DNA from: an uncultured Flavobacteriaceae bacterium
Lineage (GTDB): Bacteria; Bacteroidota; Bacteroidia; Flavobacteriales; Flavobacteriaceae
Assembly (NCBI GenBank): GCA_937944485.1
Contig: CALDYU010000007.1
Location: 62,001-126,000, forward strand
Length of the DNA: 64,000 nucleotides
Direction: 5' to 3'
Shown here: positions 37,177 through 44,602 of the stretch, piece by piece
How positions within the stretch are numbered: the stretch's first letter is position 1
How the letters are laid out: the number at the start of each line of letters is the position of its first letter
Notes under the pieces: model-generated
Seen by the model: only the letters and a program-made list of their open reading frames with translations
Database searches by the model: none
What the model was told of the DNA's origin: nothing
Translations under genes and position numbers: made by a program

Positions 37177-37875
37177 ATGAGAACCCGAAACTACAAACTG
37201 ATAATAATGATTTTGCTTTTTTGCTCTTGCAAGGAAAAATCGGAAAATCAAAAAACGGAACAGAAATCTGAATCTAATATCGAATCCAAAGCTGAATTAA
37301 AAACGGAATCGGAATTAGATATTGATTATTCAATATCTGCTGAACTTTTTGCAAAAGACGTTTTGAAAGAGAATTTGAGAAAGCACACTTTTTACGCCAC
37401 AGATTTGAATAAACCAAAGCACATTGAAATTTTTGACAACGTAGGACTTAATAATGTAATAGCTTATTCTAATAAAAATTATCCGAAAAATAGTGAACCT
37501 AATTATTACGAGCATTTTACTCTTTTTGTTGCTAACTATCAGAGTGAATTGAATGCACTTAAAACGTTTGCTCTAATAGAAATGACCTCTAAAGAAAATC
37601 CAGCTGAATATCTATTAGCTCAAAAGAAATTTTATGAACGTATTAAAGCACTCAATATTGGAACAAAACCTGGAGGAATGATTGTACAATCTGGAAAACA
37701 AATTTTTAGTTTGGTCAAAACTTGTAGAGAAACACCAATTGGCGGAACTTGGTATGATTATGAAAAGAAGTTCATTAAATATTTGACAAAACGTGGCGAT
37801 GAAGAATTTAAGGTTTTGAATTCTAATTGCGGAATGAATAAATATGAATTAAAAACACTAAAAGCCAGCAGGTAA
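37177..37875 (+). CDS. Putative lipoprotein of unknown function
   Basis: 232 residues with a lipoprotein signal (IIMILLFCSC, Cys about residue 17) and then a Lys/Glu/Ser-rich tether (residues 20-50). The globular part is not recognised; it contains YEHFTLFVANYQSEL and an end with two Cys (VLNSNCGMN, VKTCRETP). AT-rich codon use contrasts with the neighbours. It is the first gene of the accessory block. Just upstream lies GCCAATTGTTGGC, and AGTTGAAAAATG at the start resembles the other gene starts in the block. Confidence 0.65.
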   Translation: MRTRNYKLIIMILLFCSCKEKSENQKTEQKSESNIESKAELKTESELDIDYSISAELFAKDVLKENLRKHTFYATDLNKPKHIEIFDNVGLNNVIAYSNKNYPKNSEPNYYEHFTLFVANYQSELNALKTFALIEMTSKENPAEYLLAQKKFYERIKALNIGTKPGGMIVQSGKQIFSLVKTCRETPIGGTWYDYEKKFIKYLTKRGDEEFKVLNSNCGMNKYELKTLKASR

Positions 37876-38095
37876 CTATGGCTATAATTAATACGGGTTT
37901 TGGTACTTAACACTAAGTTTTGGGTATATTTAGAGTGTCCCCCAAATCTTTTGGAGTTGGCTTTTAAATAAAAAAATTAAAAACATAATATAAAAATTCG
38001 GCTCTGTGTTAATCCGAAAAGTTAGTGTTTTTTTGCACGCTACGTTTCATACACAAGACCATTAGCGAGAATTAAATAACCCAACTGAAAATATA
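37876..38095 (+). repeat. Cassette-type intergenic element I
   Basis: A 220-base non-coding stretch after the lipoprotein gene. It holds AATTAATACGGGTTTTGG soon after the stop, hairpin CCAAA-TCT-TTTGG (37942-37954), and hairpin TTCGG...CCGAA (37997-38018). It ends in a segment including CATACACAAGACCATTAGCG near 38050. Elements II and III share the first motif in altered form and a GTCC-C(N)AAATCTT core. From memory, closely similar sequence recurs between unrelated genes in many Bacteroidota genomes; this needs a search. Confidence 0.6.
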
Positions 38096-39046
38096 ATGGC
38101 AAGAAAATCACCAACAAGTTCTGTCGTGAAAAGATTATTTGCTAAGTCTGGCAATAGATGTGCTTATGATGATTGTATAAATACATTGGTTGATGATGAT
38201 GGAAATGTTCTTGGTGAAATCTGCCATATTGAGGCCGCTAGTAAAAATGGCCCTCGGTATAATCCACATTCAGATGATGAACACAGAAGGAGTTATGATA
38301 ATTTAATATTATTATGTGAACGTCATCATAAAATTGTAGATAAAAATCCAGAAATATATACCTCCCAAAAATTAAGGCATTTTAAAAGCTCACATCAAAC
38401 TAAAAACTCTACTTCAGGCTTTAAGGTTACTGAGAAAGTTATTACTGACGCAATTAATAAAATTCAAGATTATATTATTCAGACAAACACGTATTCAGGG
38501 AATGGAAATCAGTATGTTATTAATGCTAAAAATGTTAATCTTGATACATCAGGTGTGGAAACAAAAAATAAAGACACTAAAACTAATGGTTCAAGTTTGA
38601 AAGATAGATTTGATCTTATTGCCACATTTTTGGGTATAATTTCAGTTTTTCTGACAATTACGTCTAGATCTGCAGGCATTTTACCTAGTTTAAATCCATA
38701 TATTTTACACCTACTTATCTTAAGTACTGTCTTAATAATGATTCTCTTTGGCTACATTGGCTGGTCTAAATCGAAAGGCAATAGAATTATAAATAGACCG
38801 AGATCTAAACAAATAAGTAAAATAGCTTTTTTTAGCATTCCAATTCTCAGTTTTATAATCTGGTTTTCTTTTATTAAACTTAATTCTGATGAAATTAAAG
38901 AAAGGGATAAACTAATTGAACTTGGAAATTCCTATTACGATAAGATACACTTAAAGAGAGGCGCCCTTGAACCATATCGACAAGCATTAAAAATAGACCC
39001 TAGTCAACTTGAAATAATTCAGCGTGTAAAAAAATTAGAAGAATGA
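38096..39046 (+). CDS. HNH nuclease-domain membrane protein with C-terminal TPR-like segment
   Basis: 316 residues. The N-terminal HNH domain (about 10-100) has CAYDDC, EICHIEA, DNLILLCERHH, i.e. the Cys zinc pairs plus His, Asn and His of an HNH nuclease. A linker (NQYVINAKNVNLD) is followed by three membrane segments (about 172-190, 201-222, 242-261) and a short TPR-like tail (YRQALKIDPSQ). A nuclease tethered to the inner membrane suggests an effector of a defence system, by analogy only. The stop overlaps the next start (ATGA), so the two are coupled. Confidence 0.75.
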   Translation: MARKSPTSSVVKRLFAKSGNRCAYDDCINTLVDDDGNVLGEICHIEAASKNGPRYNPHSDDEHRRSYDNLILLCERHHKIVDKNPEIYTSQKLRHFKSSHQTKNSTSGFKVTEKVITDAINKIQDYIIQTNTYSGNGNQYVINAKNVNLDTSGVETKNKDTKTNGSSLKDRFDLIATFLGIISVFLTITSRSAGILPSLNPYILHLLILSTVLIMILFGYIGWSKSKGNRIINRPRSKQISKIAFFSIPILSFIIWFSFIKLNSDEIKERDKLIELGNSYYDKIHLKRGALEPYRQALKIDPSQLEIIQRVKKLEE

Positions 39047-39711
39047 AAAATATTAAACATTTATTAATAGTCTTAACGCTGATTTCATCAACTTATTCTT
39101 ATTGCCAGCTTGAAAGTACTTTAAGTGAAGATGACATAAAGGATCTAATACCCATTCTGAAAAATGACTCAACACTCTTCTGTAACGAACTCGATCGATT
39201 CAATATAGGTTTTTTTCCAACATCCGAATTAGTATCTGAGTTCAAGGATTTAGGTATGCCGTCGGAGGTAATTAAATGTTTAAAGGAGAATTTTCCAGAT
39301 AACCTAAAGTTTCACGTAATTCATTTTGAGTGTTTTTCATCGGATTGTGGTAAATGGATTACAAAAGATCTTTCCGTTGAAACTAAAGAAGCAATATTCG
39401 ATGAAAAAGCCAGTAATGAAGCGTTTCGTAAATTTTCAAGAAAAGAGATTGCTGATTATATAAAGGACGAAGCAAAATTTGATAATCCTGAACTACCTTC
39501 CGTTTTTCTAACAGGTATTGTTCATAAAAGTGATTCAAGTTTTACTGCTGTAATTAGACTAAAATATCAAAATCAACATAGTATTGGAGGACAGAGGTTG
39601 GCTGCAAAAGGTTTCGAATTCAAATCCGCAAAAAGAAAAGATATAAAAGCTGGTTGTAAACGAATTGCAATTTGGGCATTAGACACAATAGAGAACGAAA
39701 TAAATCAATAG
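39043..39711 (+). CDS. Exported protein of unknown function, coupled to the HNH-membrane gene
   Basis: 222 residues with a clear signal peptide (MKNIKHLLIVLTLISS, cleavage near CQ at 21-22). I do not recognise the mature part. It has two or three short Cys-containing segments (FECFSSDCGKW and the C-terminal KAGCKRIAIWAL) and a likely beta-rich SSFTAVIRLKYQ stretch. The four-base overlap with the HNH gene implies one functional unit, perhaps sensor or partner of the membrane nuclease in the periplasm. No experimental family can be named. Confidence 0.65.
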   Translation: MKNIKHLLIVLTLISSTYSYCQLESTLSEDDIKDLIPILKNDSTLFCNELDRFNIGFFPTSELVSEFKDLGMPSEVIKCLKENFPDNLKFHVIHFECFSSDCGKWITKDLSVETKEAIFDEKASNEAFRKFSRKEIADYIKDEAKFDNPELPSVFLTGIVHKSDSSFTAVIRLKYQNQHSIGGQRLAAKGFEFKSAKRKDIKAGCKRIAIWALDTIENEINQ

Positions 39712-39941
39712 AAAACAAACTTAGGATGCCTTTAATTAATACGGACTTCGGCCTTTAAGCCAACGTTTGTGTATGCTTGTCTACGAGCAGACAGGTCCGC
39801 AAAATCTTTGGCCCCGAAGCATCGGGGTTGCATTAAATAATAAAAAGAAAAAACCTTCCTAGGTGGCAGGCAGGCGGAAACGAAAAATTTCCTTGCCCCC
39901 CACCACATTTAGCCCAGAAGGTTGGTGGTAATTTGAAAAGA
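39712..39941 (+). repeat. Cassette-type intergenic element II with long stem-loop
   Basis: Non-coding. Contains AATTAATACGGACTTCGG (like element I), then GAGCAGACAGGTCCGC with AAATCTT (shared with element III), palindrome CCCCGAAGCATCGGGG, and an imperfect stem-loop at 39852-39923. In the stem-loop AACCTTC pairs with GAAGGTT, GGTGG with CCACC, and GGAAA with TTTCC. It ends GGTTGGTGGTAATTTGAAAA just before the next start, like the upstream edge of the first gene of the block. Confidence 0.6.
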
Positions 39942-40631
39942 ATGAGTAAACAGAACGAACTTAGAAGATTGTTAAAGCAAACTGATACTTTTTTAGAAAG
40001 GGCATCTGTTATGTTATCAACTGGAAAAAGAGGAGAGCCTTTTCCGCCAAATACTGAGTTTTCAGAGGAGGAAACAAAAAGCTATGAGAATAGCCTGATA
40101 ACTTTGGCTAGTCAATTGCTGAAAGTACCTGATGTTCCAAGAACCACATGGTATCCACCTATTCAATATGCCTACAGATATGTTGAAGGACAAAAAAAAA
40201 CTAAATGGACTTGGTTAGAACAATTTCACACAGGGCTTTTAAACACAAAGAGCTTCTTTAATACATTTTTAGAGGATACTAGTAATAAGGAATATAATTT
40301 GAATATAGAGAATTCAACTGGAGTAATTATAGCCATTGAAAATGAAAACTCGACAATCGAATTGATAAACAATCTTTCAGATAATGATTTAAATGAACTT
40401 GGTAAAGAATTAGCTCAACTAAGAAATATTTTAAAATCTAAAAGCAAAACTAGAGAACACGATATTGCTATTGGTCGTTTGGCTGAGGCTGAGGTTTCGG
40501 CAACAAATAAAGACAAAAAAGGTTTATTAGTTAACTTAAAAAAGACGGGGAACTGGGTTTTTGAAACGGCAACTAAAATTGGAATTTCAGTCACGAGTAA
40601 AATCATATCCGAGATGATAAAAACTCAATAA
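39942..40631 (+). CDS. Helical protein of unknown function
   Basis: A 229-residue soluble, mainly helical protein, not recognised. A heptad-like N-terminus (LRRLLKQTDTFLERA) leads into a Trp/Tyr-rich centre (TTWYPPIQYAYRY). An acidic segment and a C-terminal region IAIGRLAEAEVSA...NLKKTGNWVFETATKIGISV follow, of a type I have seen at the ends of accessory and defence-related proteins (recollection, not a search). I choose the ATG of MSKQNEL; a TTG 9 bases upstream is possible. No membrane segment is obvious. Confidence 0.6.
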   Translation: MSKQNELRRLLKQTDTFLERASVMLSTGKRGEPFPPNTEFSEEETKSYENSLITLASQLLKVPDVPRTTWYPPIQYAYRYVEGQKKTKWTWLEQFHTGLLNTKSFFNTFLEDTSNKEYNLNIENSTGVIIAIENENSTIELINNLSDNDLNELGKELAQLRNILKSKSKTREHDIAIGRLAEAEVSATNKDKKGLLVNLKKTGNWVFETATKIGISVTSKIISEMIKTQ

Positions 40632-40737
40632 CTCCGAGCAATAAAGTATATAAATAATAGCGGTATAAGTTATACAACCAAAGTACACATAAAGGACATA
40701 ATGTTCTTTATGCAATTGTTATAGCACATTTAAAAAA

Positions 40738-41298
40738 ATGAAAGTAGTATTTTACATTTTTTCTTTATTTATGGTATCCGCTTGCGGAGAATCGAAGAAA
40801 AAAGAGCTTATTAATAGTGCCGAATCAGTAAGCAAAGATTTATCAGAAACCAAGATTTCTATACTCAATAATTGTCATTTTGAAACTTACGTTAAATACA
40901 CTGATTCTTTGCCTATATACGATAATGCAAATGGACAAATCATAAAATATTTTCGATTTGAAGATAATTCAGATTACGATTTTGGAGGTGGTTTTTTATT
41001 CAAAAATTCAGAACTAGGTTGGCTACAAATTGGTAAGGATGAATACAACCCTGAACTAGAAAACTATTGGATTAAATCAGACTTTGTAGAAGTGGGAACA
41101 AATAATTATAATGGTCAAGAAATATCTTTACGTAAAGAGCCTGCAATGGATTCTGAAATTACTGGTGTTATAATTGAAGAATCTTATCTAAATGTGCTGA
41201 ATTGTAAAAATGATTGGGTTTTTGTAGAAAAAGAAGGGAATAAAGGTTGGCTTTCTTCTGAATATATTTGTACAAATTCTGAAACCAATTGTAACTAA
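40738..41298 (+). CDS. SH3-like domain lipoprotein
   Basis: 186 residues. The signal ends in a lipobox (MVSAC, Cys at about 16). Two bacterial SH3-like segments follow: one around residues 50-115 (YTDSLPIYDNANGQII...WIKSDFVEV) and a clearer one at about 120-178 (ISLRKEPAMDSEIT...NDWVFVEKEGNKGWLSSEYI). Such domains bind peptidoglycan or peptide ligands at the cell envelope. Last gene of the accessory block, with cassette-like boundary sequence on both sides. Confidence 0.75.
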   Translation: MKVVFYIFSLFMVSACGESKKKELINSAESVSKDLSETKISILNNCHFETYVKYTDSLPIYDNANGQIIKYFRFEDNSDYDFGGGFLFKNSELGWLQIGKDEYNPELENYWIKSDFVEVGTNNYNGQEISLRKEPAMDSEITGVIIEESYLNVLNCKNDWVFVEKEGNKGWLSSEYICTNSETNCN

Positions 41299-41495
41299 AA
41301 AAACAGGCTACAACAAAACCCATAAACAATTCGGACTTTAGCCTTACCTGCCTGCCTTAAGGCAGGATTGAAAGGTTTACGTATTTTTATAGAGCAGACA
41401 GATCCGCTAAATCTTAAACGCTACTTTCAAACAAAAAAACTCGTCCAAAAAAGAAAAAAGCACGGAAAAAGAAGAGAAATAATCCTTAGAAAATA
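41299..41495 (+). repeat. Cassette-type intergenic element III
   Basis: Non-coding sequence after the SH3 lipoprotein. It contains AATTCGGACTTTAGCC, then GAGCAGACAGATCCGC with TAAATCTT, the same order as in element II. A GC-rich palindrome (41347-41366) sits between the two motifs. It closes the accessory block before gldC, which is on the opposite strand. Confidence 0.6.
41347..41366. repeat. GC-rich palindrome CCTGCC...GGCAGG
   Basis: CCTGCCTTAAGGCAGG (41351-41366) is a perfect palindrome preceded by one more CCTG. It is similar in sequence to the palindromes inserted in the truncated tRNA copies at 16.4 kb. Confidence 0.7.
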
Positions 41496-41831
41496 CTATG
41501 ATTTCAAGTCTAGTTTCTCAGCAAAATAATCGCAGAAGTCTTTCATAGTAGCCGTCATTTTCTCATCTTGAGTTGCCTTCATAAAAGTATCAGATAATGA
41601 AACCAAGGTTTGATGAAAGAAAATTTTCATTTCATCAACAGGCATATCTTTTGTCCACAAATCAATTTTTAAAGACTCTTTGTTGGTACTATCCCAGACA
41701 GATAATAACATCGCCTTCGCTTGCTCATTGTCAACACCTCCGTCTTGGGCTGACCAATTTAAAGTTTCTGGCACACGATTTTCGTCGAGGCCAACGGTTA
41801 ATGTTATTTCTGATGTATGTAGTTCTGCCAT
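41496..41831 (-). CDS. gldC: Gliding motility protein GldC
   Basis: A 111-residue cytoplasmic or periplasm-facing accessory of the gliding machinery. Sequence MAELHTSEITLTVGLDENRVPE, then WSAQDGG and MLLSVWDSTNKESLKIDLWTK fit flavobacterial GldC closely. No signal peptide is seen. It follows gldB by 68 bases on the same strand, the order known from Flavobacterium johnsoniae, and is probably cotranscribed with it. A hairpin (CAGATTA/TAATCTG, 41864-41881) lies in the gap. Confidence 0.93.
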   Translation of the reverse strand: MAELHTSEITLTVGLDENRVPETLNWSAQDGGVDNEQAKAMLLSVWDSTNKESLKIDLWTKDMPVDEMKIFFHQTLVSLSDTFMKATQDEKMTATMKDFCDYFAEKLDLKS

Positions 41832-41899
41832 TCTATTTTACTCGTTAAATCTGCTAGAAAAACCAGATTATAATTAATCTGATCATTGCCTGTTTCGCT

Positions 41900-42871
41900 T
41901 TATCTGCTCGGTGTATATTTTGATTTTTTAAAAAGTTCTTCTGCCGGTATGCGAAAAAGCTGTTGCAAGGTAATTTCATTAGAACGCATAAAAGAATCTA
42001 CAATTTGCCAGCCTATATATTGCCCTAACCTACCTGGAGACTCGTTATCTAATTCTAGTCCAAATTTCGAAAAGGGTGCGGGTTCTAAAAATCTCAGATT
42101 CAAAACTTTATCGGTACTATATAAGTGTTCTTGCTCAATAAAATTACGCCATATCGGTTCTTCATTAGCCATCGCCCATTCTAATTGATCTTGGCTGTAT
42201 TTCATTTTAATAGCGTGATCTGCATTGGGCATTAATTTGTCTTTGAGATATAGTATTTTACCGTAATACAGCATATTAGATAAAAAAGTTCTATCATTCA
42301 ACCTAGGCACCACTTGATAAGCAAAATTTTCAGCTACATCTGAGATCATAAATTTTCTATCTAAACCATTGGCAATATAATTCTGTATGTCTTGATAAAA
42401 GTGATGCTCTGGCCCTAAATAAGTGTCTAGGCTTATTAATAAAAGGGAATCAGCTAAAATAACTTGGCTATTATAATCCACTTCTGAGGTCAGCGTAATC
42501 ACCTTAGGCACCGTAAACTGAGGAAAATAATATTTAATATGTTGAAACAAGGCCTTCAATTCCTTTTTTTCAAGCTCTAAATCATTAAAAGTCTTTCCCA
42601 CTTCATCAAACAATTCTATTTGAATGGTATCCTTTAGTTTAAGTTCCCAAATACTATCAGGATATTGTCTTGGGAATAGATAAGGGTATATCTTTTTTAA
42701 TTTGGGAAGATCAGACGGGGTTGCCTCGGCAAACTCCCTATCAAATCTTGAAACATTCAAGTCAATATTAATTTTGGCAATTTCGGCTTCTACCTTATCA
42801 GCATCATTACAGGCCACTAAGAGAATTATGGCTATAAATGTGGTTTTTATATAAAGAAATTTTCGTTTCAT
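41900..42871 (-). CDS. gldB: Gliding motility lipoprotein GldB
   Basis: A 323-residue lipoprotein needed for gliding motility in flavobacteria. The signal peptide starts MKRKFLYIKTTFIAIILLVAC with the lipidated Cys near residue 21. The mature part has VSRFDREFAEA, YPYLFPRQYPDSIW and MLYYGKILYLKDKLMPN, typical of the family. The frame is open further upstream into nadE, but only the start at 42871 places the signal peptide first. Divergent from nadE, with a 67-base shared regulatory gap. Confidence 0.93.
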   Translation of the reverse strand: MKRKFLYIKTTFIAIILLVACNDADKVEAEIAKINIDLNVSRFDREFAEATPSDLPKLKKIYPYLFPRQYPDSIWELKLKDTIQIELFDEVGKTFNDLELEKKELKALFQHIKYYFPQFTVPKVITLTSEVDYNSQVILADSLLLISLDTYLGPEHHFYQDIQNYIANGLDRKFMISDVAENFAYQVVPRLNDRTFLSNMLYYGKILYLKDKLMPNADHAIKMKYSQDQLEWAMANEEPIWRNFIEQEHLYSTDKVLNLRFLEPAPFSKFGLELDNESPGRLGQYIGWQIVDSFMRSNEITLQQLFRIPAEELFKKSKYTPSR

Positions 42872-42938
42872 TTTATTATTTGACAGGTTCGCTTTAAATT
42901 TAGACGCAAAGTTAATCGTTTCAATAATTTTAATATCC

Positions 42939-43727
42939 ATGCAAACAGAAAAAGTAGTGAACCATATTGTGAATTGGTTGAAGGAGTATGCTGTGAATTC
43001 TAATATTAAAGGTTTTACTATTGGCATATCAGGAGGTATTGATTCGGCAGTTACGTCAACGCTCTGTGCTAAGACCGGATTAAAGCTTTTGTGTGTAGAG
43101 ATGCCCATTCACCAAGCACCAAATCAAGTTTCTAGAGCTTCAAAACATATTGAGTGGTTACAAGAGCAATTTAGCAACGTTAAAAGGCAAGAAGTAAATT
43201 TAACTCCCGTTTTTGATACGCTTGTTTCTGAGCTGCCTCAGGTGACGAATGAAGAAGATCGATTTATGGCTCTTGCAAATACAAGGGCGAGACTACGTAT
43301 GACAACCCTATACTATTTTGCGGGCTTATATGGCTTATTGGTAGCCGGTACTGGCAACAAAGTAGAAGATTTCGGTGTTGGCTTCTTTACCAAATATGGG
43401 GATGGAGGGGTTGATTTGAGTCCGATTGCTGATCTTTTAAAATCGCAAGTGTATGAAATTGCCAAGTTTCTAAAGATTAATCAGGATATTCAAAAGGCTG
43501 CTCCGACTGACGGACTTTGGGGTGATGATCGTACCGATGAAGATCAAATTGGAGCGTCATACCCAGAATTAGAATGGGCCATGCGCATGAACGACGAAGA
43601 AAAAAATATAAATGACTTTACTGGAAGAGAGAAAGAAGTTTTTAAAATTTTCAAAAAATTTAATACCGCAAATACACATAAGATGATTCCTATTCCTATT
43701 TGTAAGATTCCAATTACATATATTTAA
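42939..43727 (+). CDS. nadE: NH3-dependent NAD synthetase
   Basis: Last step of NAD synthesis: amidates deamido-NAD with ATP. The N-type ATP pyrophosphatase P-loop SGGIDSAV is near residue 30. RARLRMTTLYYFA, VAGTGNKVEDFGVGFFTKYGDGG and a C-terminal block with PTDGLWGDDRTDEDQ are also present. At 262 residues it lacks the glutaminase domain, so ammonia is the direct nitrogen source. Divergent from gldB, an arrangement often seen in Flavobacteriaceae. Confidence 0.95.
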   Translation: MQTEKVVNHIVNWLKEYAVNSNIKGFTIGISGGIDSAVTSTLCAKTGLKLLCVEMPIHQAPNQVSRASKHIEWLQEQFSNVKRQEVNLTPVFDTLVSELPQVTNEEDRFMALANTRARLRMTTLYYFAGLYGLLVAGTGNKVEDFGVGFFTKYGDGGVDLSPIADLLKSQVYEIAKFLKINQDIQKAAPTDGLWGDDRTDEDQIGASYPELEWAMRMNDEEKNINDFTGREKEVFKIFKKFNTANTHKMIPIPICKIPITYI

Positions 43728-43900
43728 CATATAATCGTAAAATGTTGCTATCTAGTCGAATAAAATCAAAAAAATCTTCGTTTTTGTGAAAAAAACCTCA
43801 ATTTTACAATTGAAATAGATAATTAAGCCTTACATTGCGTGTCAGTAATTTTAGACAGACCAACCAACCAAGGTTTATTGTCCCAAAAAAATAATCAAAA

Positions 43901-44530
43901 ATGATCAAAGTATTAATTGCAGATCACCATCCTATTGTTAGAATGGGTGTTCAACATGTCTTAGAATCAGCAACAGGATTCAAAGTTGTAGCTTCTGTAT
44001 CAACCACATCAGAACTATTTGAAAATTTAACAAAAGTAACCCCCGACGTGGTAATGTTAGAAATGGATATTCCCGAAATAAATGGAATAGCCACTCTAAG
44101 AAAGATTAAAAAAGAGTATCCAGATGTTAAAGTGTTAATGTACAGCGGACAATCGGAAGATGTTTACGCGCTAAGCACTATACGAGCTGGTGCTTTTGGT
44201 TATCTATCAAAAGCTTCTGATATTGATTATATCATTTCAGCGGTGAATAAAGTAAGTGAAGGTAATATGTTCATTACAAATGAACTTGCGCAACGACTTG
44301 CTTTTGATGAAGGTACTCAAAAGCCAAGAAGGTTCTTTAGAAAATTATCCACTCGTGAAGTAGAAGTTTTAAAATTGTTGGCTAGTGGCAAACGAAATAA
44401 AGAGGTTGCCTTAGGTCTTAATTTAAATGAAAAGACGGTAAGTACATATAAAGCGCGTTTAATGAAAAAATTAAACGTTGACAATATGGTAGACTTACTC
44501 CAGCAAGCAAAAGCACTTGAGTTATACTAG
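43901..44530 (+). CDS. LuxR/NarL-type response regulator with Asp-to-Glu receiver site
   Basis: 209 residues: receiver domain (1-120) and LuxR-type HTH (about 148-205, LSTREVEVLKLLASGKRNKEVA). The acidic pocket residue is D8 (ADHHP) and the conserved Lys is in GYLSKASD. The position of the phosphoacceptor Asp is Glu53 in VVMLEMDIPEING, so phosphorylation may be absent and activity constitutive or otherwise controlled. No histidine kinase is adjacent. It converges with dnaG, separated by a bidirectional terminator. Confidence 0.9.
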   Translation: MIKVLIADHHPIVRMGVQHVLESATGFKVVASVSTTSELFENLTKVTPDVVMLEMDIPEINGIATLRKIKKEYPDVKVLMYSGQSEDVYALSTIRAGAFGYLSKASDIDYIISAVNKVSEGNMFITNELAQRLAFDEGTQKPRRFFRKLSTREVEVLKLLASGKRNKEVALGLNLNEKTVSTYKARLMKKLNVDNMVDLLQQAKALELY

Positions 44531-44550
44531 GTGTAGCTAAGTTTTTGACA

Positions 44551-44583
44551 AATAAAAAAGCCGCATAATATGCGGCTTTTTTA
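44551..44583. terminator. Bidirectional terminator
   Basis: AAAAAAGCCGCAT and ATGCGGCTTTTTT flank a 3-base loop, with T-runs in both directions. It serves the response regulator (+) and dnaG (-). Confidence 0.92.
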
Positions 44584-44602
44584 TTTTCCCTCTTCATACC
44601 CC

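Noticed and set aside
37140..41495. Classical integron attC sites or integrase
   Set aside because: Boundary sequences do not match the RYYYAAC/GTTRRRY cores and no tyrosine recombinase gene is in the window, so I call the block cassette-like only.
42872..43108. Upstream extension of gldB by 79 codons
   Set aside because: It lies antisense to nadE and would bury the lipoprotein signal peptide.
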